DNA of 64,000 bases, taken from JAMXLO01 sp963794185. Its GTDB lineage: Bacteria > Pseudomonadota > Alphaproteobacteria > Acetobacterales > Acetobacteraceae. The notes beneath the pieces are model-generated. The model was given only the letters and a program-made list of their open reading frames with translations, had not been told where the DNA came from and made no database searches. The first letter of the stretch is position 1. Each line of letters begins with the position of its first letter. The DNA lies in contig CAWCDM010000003.1 in assembly GCA_963794185.1 (NCBI GenBank), positions 62,001 through 126,000 of the forward strand. The letters are read 5' to 3'. The translations under genes and the position numbers were made by a program. Shown here piece after piece: positions 59,256-64,000 of the stretch.

Positions 59256-60575
59256 TCACTTCGCGGCGTACGGCGAGGCGGGCGGCAACTTCAGCACGGG
59301 GTCGCGTTGCTGCAGCGACTTCGGCCACACCACGTAGCTCTTGTCGTCGATATACTGGATGACCACGGGGAAGGCGCGTTCGTTCTGCCCGGCCATGTCG
59401 GAATTCTCGCTGGCGAACTTGGCGCCGAAGCCGAGCATCGTTCCGCCGGACGGCACGTCGGTATCGAGCGCCGCCTTGCGCAGTGCATCGGCGTTGATGC
59501 CGCCGTATTTCTCGATCGCGCGCGGCAGCACGTCGGACAGGAACAGGTAGGTGTTCGACGCCGCCATGCCGAGATGCGGCGACATCAGGATGGTGTCGGG
59601 TTTTAGTTTCATGTAGGCGTCGCCGACCATCTTGATCAGCGGCGGCAGTTCCGGCTTGAGCGCCTTCGGGTTGGTCTCCCAGATCGATATCGGATCGACG
59701 TCGAAGAAGTAGTTGGCGTCGCTGCCGACCGCCTGCTTGATCCTTGTATAGTCGGTATAGCCGGCGCCGTGGCCGATCAGCGCGTCGAAGCGCAGGCCGA
59801 GTTCGCGCGCCTGGCGCAGGAACAAACTGATGTCGGGATTGTAGCCGGTGTGGAAGATCACGTCCGGCCGCGCCCGCTTCAACTTGGTGACCAGCGACGA
59901 CAGGTCCGGCGAGGTGATCGAGTAGCCCTCGCTGAGCACGACGTTGAGGCCGGATTCCTTGGCGCCTTCTTCGTTGCCCTTGGCCACGTCGACGCCGTAT
60001 GCGCCGTCCTCATGGATAATGGCGATGCGGACGTCCTTTGGGTCCTTGCCAAGCTGGGCCTTGGCATAGGCGCCGACCATCTCGGTCGAGGCCAGCCCCC
60101 ACTGCACGCCGTAGGGCTGCGCGCGGAACACGTATTTGAGGTGGCGGTCACGCAGCACCGGCGAGGCGATGCAGGTGGTGATCCACATGAACTTCTTGAA
60201 TTCCTCGATGCGCGCTGCCGCGGGCACGCATTCGGCCGACGAGTAAAAGCCGAGCAGCATGTCCACCTTTTCCTGCTCGATCAGGCGGACAGCCTCGTTG
60301 ATCGCGACGTCGGGCTTGCTCTGGGCATCGGCATAGACCGCCTCCACCTTGTAGCCATCGACGCCGCCGTGCGCGTTGAACCAGTCGATCATGATCTTCG
60401 CCCCGAGATAGTGCAGTTCGGAGCCGCCGCCGGCGAAAGGGCCGGTCAGATCGTAGACAACGCCGATCTTGATCGTCTTGGTCGCATCGTCCGCATGGGC
60501 GGTCGCCGCCGCCGCCAGCAACAAAACGCCAGCCGCAAGTCTCCACACCGCGCGGGCCAGTCCATGTCGAAGCAT
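59256..60575 (-). CDS. branched-chain amino acid-type ABC transporter substrate-binding protein
   Basis: A 439-residue periplasmic binding protein (Peripla_BP_6). A signal peptide ends ATAHADDA; then IKIGVVYDLTGPFAGGGSE, ALNEAVRLIEQEKVDMLLG-like text (NEAVRLIEQEKVDML) and IAIIHEDGAYGVDVAKGN follow. It is first in the liv operon, with a GAGGGG site before the ATG. The ligand could be an amino acid, amide or aromatic acid; relatives near catabolic genes often bind aromatic acids. Confidence 0.92.
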   Translation of the reverse strand: MLRHGLARAVWRLAAGVLLLAAAATAHADDATKTIKIGVVYDLTGPFAGGGSELHYLGAKIMIDWFNAHGGVDGYKVEAVYADAQSKPDVAINEAVRLIEQEKVDMLLGFYSSAECVPAAARIEEFKKFMWITTCIASPVLRDRHLKYVFRAQPYGVQWGLASTEMVGAYAKAQLGKDPKDVRIAIIHEDGAYGVDVAKGNEEGAKESGLNVVLSEGYSITSPDLSSLVTKLKRARPDVIFHTGYNPDISLFLRQARELGLRFDALIGHGAGYTDYTRIKQAVGSDANYFFDVDPISIWETNPKALKPELPPLIKMVGDAYMKLKPDTILMSPHLGMAASNTYLFLSDVLPRAIEKYGGINADALRKAALDTDVPSGGTMLGFGAKFASENSDMAGQNERAFPVVIQYIDDKSYVVWPKSLQQRDPVLKLPPASPYAAK

Positions 60576-60851
60576 CTGCGTCCCCTCGTCCGGCTATTGC
60601 TTATGAAGCAGTCCCTGCGGCCGCAGCTTATGGAGTCGGAACGTCCGGCGTCAATCTGACGGGGCGCAGAATTCGCTCGCCTGCCGCCCCGGTTGGGGCA
60701 ATAATTTCCACGCACTCTTGTGGCAGGCCGTGCAGGCCAGCCGTCGGGACGGGCTGCCGCAGGTGGCTTCGACGTGGGCTTCGGCCCGCGAAGACCCGGG
60801 AAGACAACGACGGTCGCGGTCATCGCCGCAACCGCACAGGGAGTGTACGAC

Positions 60852-62195
60852 ATGAACAAACCGCGCCGTGTGACGCGTCGCAACGCCTTGCAGTTGGGGG
60901 CCGCGGCGGCCGCGCTGCCGCTCGTGCATATCCGCACCGCCGGCGCCGCCGGCAAGCTGACGGTCGGCTTCTGGGACCACTGGATTCCCAAGGCCAACGA
61001 TACCATGACGCGGCAGGTCAATGCTTGGGCGGAACAGAACAAGGTTGAGGTGATGATCGACTACATCACCTCGAACGGGTTCAAGATACAGGTGACGCAG
61101 GCGGCGGAGGCGCAGGCGGGCACCGGTCATGACACCCTGCCGTTCTACAACTGGGAGGTGAACACCTACGCCGACAAGCTCGAGCCGGTCGACGACGTCG
61201 TGCAGTACATGGTGGGGCAGTACGGCAAGTACAGTCCGATCCACGAGTATCTAGCCAGGGCGAAGGGGCATTGGGCGGCGCTGCCTTCCAGCACGGGCAC
61301 GCTGAACCTGACCTGCTGCGGACGCATCAGCATGCTTAAGCAGTACGCCGGCATCGACATCCTGGCGATGTATCCCGCGCACCAGTCCGACGCGAAGGCC
61401 GCCGATGGCTGGAACTACGATGCGTTCCTGAAGGCGGCCGAGGCGTGCGCGAAGGCGGGCTATCCGTTCGGACTCGGGTTGGGACAGACGGGTAACTCGG
61501 TCAACAACACCGGCATCATGTATGCCGCGTTCGGTGCCGAACTGGTGAACGCCAAGGGCGAGATCACGGTGGATTCTCCGGCCGTGCATCAGTTGCTGGA
61601 TTATGGCCGCAGGCTTGCTCCGTTCCTGCCGCCCGACACCGTCAGCTATGACGACGCCTCGAACAACCGCGCGCTTATTTCCGGCAAGAGCGCACTGATC
61701 CTGAACCCGCCATCGGCATGGGCGGTGGCGAAGCGCGATGCGATCCAGGTCGCCACAGACTGCTGGCACTTCCCCGCCCCGGTGGGGCCGAAGGGCCGCT
61801 ACATTCCCTACAACTATTGCTTCTATGGCGCGTGGTCGTTCGGCAAGAACAAGACCGCGGCCAAGGAGCTGATCCGCTACCTGCAGGAGCGCAAGCAGGT
61901 GGAAGAGCGCGATGTCGCCTCGGAAGGCTACGACCTGCCGCCACTGCTCAGCATGAACGATTTCCAGGTCTGGGCGGACGTCGAACCGCCCAAAGGCACC
62001 GTTTACAACTATCCGATCCGGCCCTGGCACAATTCTCTGGAGAGCATCACCGGATATCCTGCGCCACCCGATGTCGCGGCACAGATGTACTCCCGTGCGA
62101 TTCATCCGTCGATGCTGGCAAAGGTCTACGCCGGCCAATCGAACCAGGAGGTGATCGCCTGGGCGAAGAATGAACTGGAAGGCTTCATTCGCTGA
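60852..62195 (+). CDS. Tat-exported ABC substrate-binding protein (SBP_bac_1-like)
   Basis: A 447-residue family 1 extracellular solute-binding protein. The N-terminus has a twin-arginine signal (RRVTRRNALQLGAAAAALP), so it is probably exported folded. The mature start KLTVGFWDHWIPKAND and later FYGAWSFGKNKTAAKELIRYLQ fit the sugar or polyol-binding family. The start at 60852 has a GGGAG site. No permease or ATPase of the same family adjoins it. A strong terminator hairpin follows. Confidence 0.85.
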   Translation: MNKPRRVTRRNALQLGAAAAALPLVHIRTAGAAGKLTVGFWDHWIPKANDTMTRQVNAWAEQNKVEVMIDYITSNGFKIQVTQAAEAQAGTGHDTLPFYNWEVNTYADKLEPVDDVVQYMVGQYGKYSPIHEYLARAKGHWAALPSSTGTLNLTCCGRISMLKQYAGIDILAMYPAHQSDAKAADGWNYDAFLKAAEACAKAGYPFGLGLGQTGNSVNNTGIMYAAFGAELVNAKGEITVDSPAVHQLLDYGRRLAPFLPPDTVSYDDASNNRALISGKSALILNPPSAWAVAKRDAIQVATDCWHFPAPVGPKGRYIPYNYCFYGAWSFGKNKTAAKELIRYLQERKQVEERDVASEGYDLPPLLSMNDFQVWADVEPPKGTVYNYPIRPWHNSLESITGYPAPPDVAAQMYSRAIHPSMLAKVYAGQSNQEVIAWAKNELEGFIR

Positions 62196-62206
62196 CGCTG
62201 GGATGG

Positions 62207-62244
62207 CCGCCCGTCCGTCCGGGCTTCGCCGGACGGACGGGCGG
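62207..62244 (+). terminator. strong hairpin terminator
   Basis: A perfect 16-bp stem, CCGCCCGTCCGTCCGG with CCGGACGGACGGGCGG, and a GCTTCG loop, 12 bp after the binding-protein stop. There is no long T-run, but stem strength and position support termination. Confidence 0.8.
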
Positions 62245-62627
62245 TCACTTGCCGATCGGTTGCCGCGGGCGTGGTCAAAAATTGGTGATTCTTGGGCCGC
62301 AAGTCTGATTCCATAATCAAGCGATATTCGCATTGAGGAATAAGGTTCAGCTATCGTCGCAACCGATCGGTGCAACTTTCTTCTAGTCCTGTTCTGGCAC
62401 TTCCGTGACAGGAGCAACGGTCAAGGAAGACAGACTCCGACCTCCCGCACGACGGCGGCGGCGGTGCGGCCGCCGATCCCGCTCGGTTCTGCTCACGAAC
62501 GGTCGATGAGTAAACGTCGCTCAGTCGTGCACAATTATCCTGAGTGCGCGGCGTGGTGCGGAACGGGCGTTTGCCGATCGTGGCCAGGCGAACGCCTCTT
62601 GCGAACCGGCCTTTCAGGAGCGACCCC
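62245..62627. promoter_or_regulatory. upstream region of the poly-HAMP kinase gene
   Basis: About 380 bp without a supported gene. Its first third (62270-62370) is noticeably A/T-richer than the neighbourhood, so a promoter is likely there. A CAGGAG ribosome-binding site at 62615-62620 precedes the ATG. Confidence 0.4.
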
Positions 62628-64000
62628 ATGGACCTGAACGACAACAGTGCCGACGGCAGCCAGTTGATTGACCGGACCGATGCAACACTCGCGAGCGCCG
62701 TCCAGGCGGAGGCCGCGATCAACGGCGGCGCCAATGGCCAGCTCAACGGCCGTGGGTTCGGCATGCACGAGTTGCTGCACGCATTGCAGGCCATGCGGAT
62801 CGGCGACTTTTCGGTTCGCCTGCCAAGCGACCAGACCGGGCTTGAAGGCAAGATCGCCGATACGTTCAACGAGATCGTCGCGGCAAACGAACGGATGGCC
62901 TCGGAGCTGGAGCATGTCGGCCAGGTTGTGGGCCGCGAGGGAAAGACACGCACGAGGGTCAGGTTCAGCCTACAGAGCGGATCGTGGGGCGAGATGGAGA
63001 CCTCGGTCAACAACCTGATCGACGATCTGCTGTGGCCCACCACCGCGGTGACGCACGCAATCACCGCGGTGGCGCAGGGCGACCTGCTGCAGACTGTGCG
63101 TCTCGATGTCGACGGCCGGCCGCTGCAGGGGGAGTTCCTGCGGCTGGCGACAATCGTCAATACGATGATCAAGCAGTTGTCCGTGTTCACCTCCGAGGTG
63201 ACGCGCGTGGCGCGCGAGGTCGGCACCGACGGCAAGCTCGGCGGCCAGGCGCAGGTGCGTGAGGTGACCGGCGTTTGGAAGGACCTGACCGAGTCAGTGA
63301 ACTCGATGGCGTCCAATCTGACCGCGCAGGTGCGGAACATCGCCGAAGTGACGATCGCGGTGGCAAACGGCGACCTGTCGAAGAAGATCACGGTGGACGT
63401 GCGGGGGGAAATCCTGCAGCTGAAGGAGGCCATCAACACCATGGTGGACCAGTTGCGCTCGTTCGCCTCGGAGGTGACGCGCGTGGCGCGCGAGGTAGGC
63501 ACCGAGGGCAAGCTCGGCGGGCAGGCGGTGGTGCCTGGCGTGGCCGGCACCTGGAAGGACCTGACCGACAGCGTGAATGCGATGTGCGGCAACCTGACCG
63601 ACCAGGTGCGCAACATCGCGCAGGTGACGACCGCGGTGGCGCGCGGCGATCTGTCGCGCAAGATCACGGTGGACGTGCGCGGCGAAATCCTCGAGCTGAA
63701 GGACACCATCAACACGATGGTGGACCAGCTCAACGCGTTCGCCTCGGAGGTGACGCGCGTGGCGCGCGAGGTCGGCACCGACGGCAAGCTTGGCGGCCAG
63801 GCTGTGGTGCCGGGAGTCGGCGGCACCTGGAAGGACCTGACCGACAATGTCAACTCGATGGCGGGAAACCTGACGGCGCAGGTGCGAAACATCGCCGAGG
63901 TGGCCACCGCGATCGCCGGCGGCGATTTGTCGAAGAAGATCACGGTGAACGTGTCGGGCGAGATCCTGCAGCTGAAGGAGACCATCAACACGATGGTCGA
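62628..64000 (+). CDS. poly-HAMP sensor histidine kinase, 5' part (runs off window)
   Basis: The first 457 codons of a large signalling protein, cut by the window end. After a variable N-terminus (about 1-45), tandem HAMP units of about 92 residues repeat EVTRVAREVGTDGKLGGQA, GTWKDLTDSVNSMA, NLTAQVRNIAEVT, AxGDLSKKITVDVRGEI and LKETINTMVDQL. At least three full units are seen. The layout matches group III (Nik1/Os-1-like) hybrid kinases and their bacterial relatives, which sense osmotic or other stress and continue with HisKA, HATPase and often receiver domains. No membrane helix occurs in this part, so it is probably cytoplasmic. The frame is clean. Confidence 0.85.
   Translation, partial: MDLNDNSADGSQLIDRTDATLASAVQAEAAINGGANGQLNGRGFGMHELLHALQAMRIGDFSVRLPSDQTGLEGKIADTFNEIVAANERMASELEHVGQVVGREGKTRTRVRFSLQSGSWGEMETSVNNLIDDLLWPTTAVTHAITAVAQGDLLQTVRLDVDGRPLQGEFLRLATIVNTMIKQLSVFTSEVTRVAREVGTDGKLGGQAQVREVTGVWKDLTESVNSMASNLTAQVRNIAEVTIAVANGDLSKKITVDVRGEILQLKEAINTMVDQLRSFASEVTRVAREVGTEGKLGGQAVVPGVAGTWKDLTDSVNAMCGNLTDQVRNIAQVTTAVARGDLSRKITVDVRGEILELKDTINTMVDQLNAFASEVTRVAREVGTDGKLGGQAVVPGVGGTWKDLTDNVNSMAGNLTAQVRNIAEVATAIAGGDLSKKITVNVSGEILQLKETINTMV

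Noticed and set aside
62351..63991. A 546-codon minus-strand open frame
   Set aside because: It is the antisense of the poly-HAMP array; its internal repeats mirror the HAMP repeats, and Ser/Thr/Arg richness is typical of a shadow frame.

Overview
The window is high-GC DNA that reads best as an alphaproteobacterial chromosome, probably Rhodospirillales/Acetobacteraceae-like. The clues are the housekeeping neighbourhoods (tadA, rluB-type pseudouridine synthase, rsmD and mutL together; rplM-rpsI beside argC), a PQQ dehydrogenase, an HpnK-like gene, many ABC importers for organic acids, amides and peptides, and palindromic intergenic repeats. The taxonomic call is inference. No tRNA, rRNA or CRISPR array was recognised.

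Layout. 0.1-10.7 kb: an aromatic or carboxylic acid catabolic region with an SDR, an FAD monooxygenase and a class III extradiol dioxygenase on the minus strand; a class III CoA-transferase, a MetE-like methyltransferase and a Liv-type binding protein on the plus strand; and a minus-strand Rieske dioxygenase operon (6PGDH-like dehydrogenase, beta, alpha, small protein). 10.8-19.7 kb: an exported protein, a GFA protein, an amidohydrolase remnant, then tadA, a CMD-family protein, a peptidase C26, the pseudouridine synthase, rsmD, mutL, a GST and a two-subunit TPP decarboxylase. 19.9-28.9 kb: an RND efflux adaptor and pump, a non-canonical SDR, zwf, a second MetE-like gene and a DUF4239-like membrane protein. 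29.0-37.5 kb: one long minus-strand unit encoding a Dpp-type ABC importer, an AtzG-like small protein, an amidase and an acetamidase/formamidase, which suggests uptake and hydrolysis of an amide. 37.7-43.1 kb: a PQQ dehydrogenase with a C-terminal cupredoxin domain, a lipoprotein, a gamma-carbonic-anhydrase-like protein, argC, rpsI and rplM.

43.2-52.3 kb is the accessory part. A low-GC, broken dGTPase gene lies beside a P1-family peptidase. mmsA follows, and its last 180 bp occur again 3.8 kb downstream. Between the two copies sits one large gene for a ROCO-type protein (13 near-identical leucine-rich repeats, Roc GTPase, COR, two membrane helices). This looks like an element inserted into the 3' end of mmsA and is the best candidate for something undescribed. 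52.3-62.2 kb holds a Crp/Fnr regulator, an HpnK-like deacetylase, a complete Liv branched-chain ABC system interrupted by a DUF3300 gene, and a Tat-exported binding protein. The window ends inside a poly-HAMP sensor kinase gene.

About 40 single-base frame breaks are visible in otherwise well-conserved genes, several of them in short homopolymers or repeats. Many are probably assembly errors, so broken genes are annotated over their full reconstructed span with the break positions stated.
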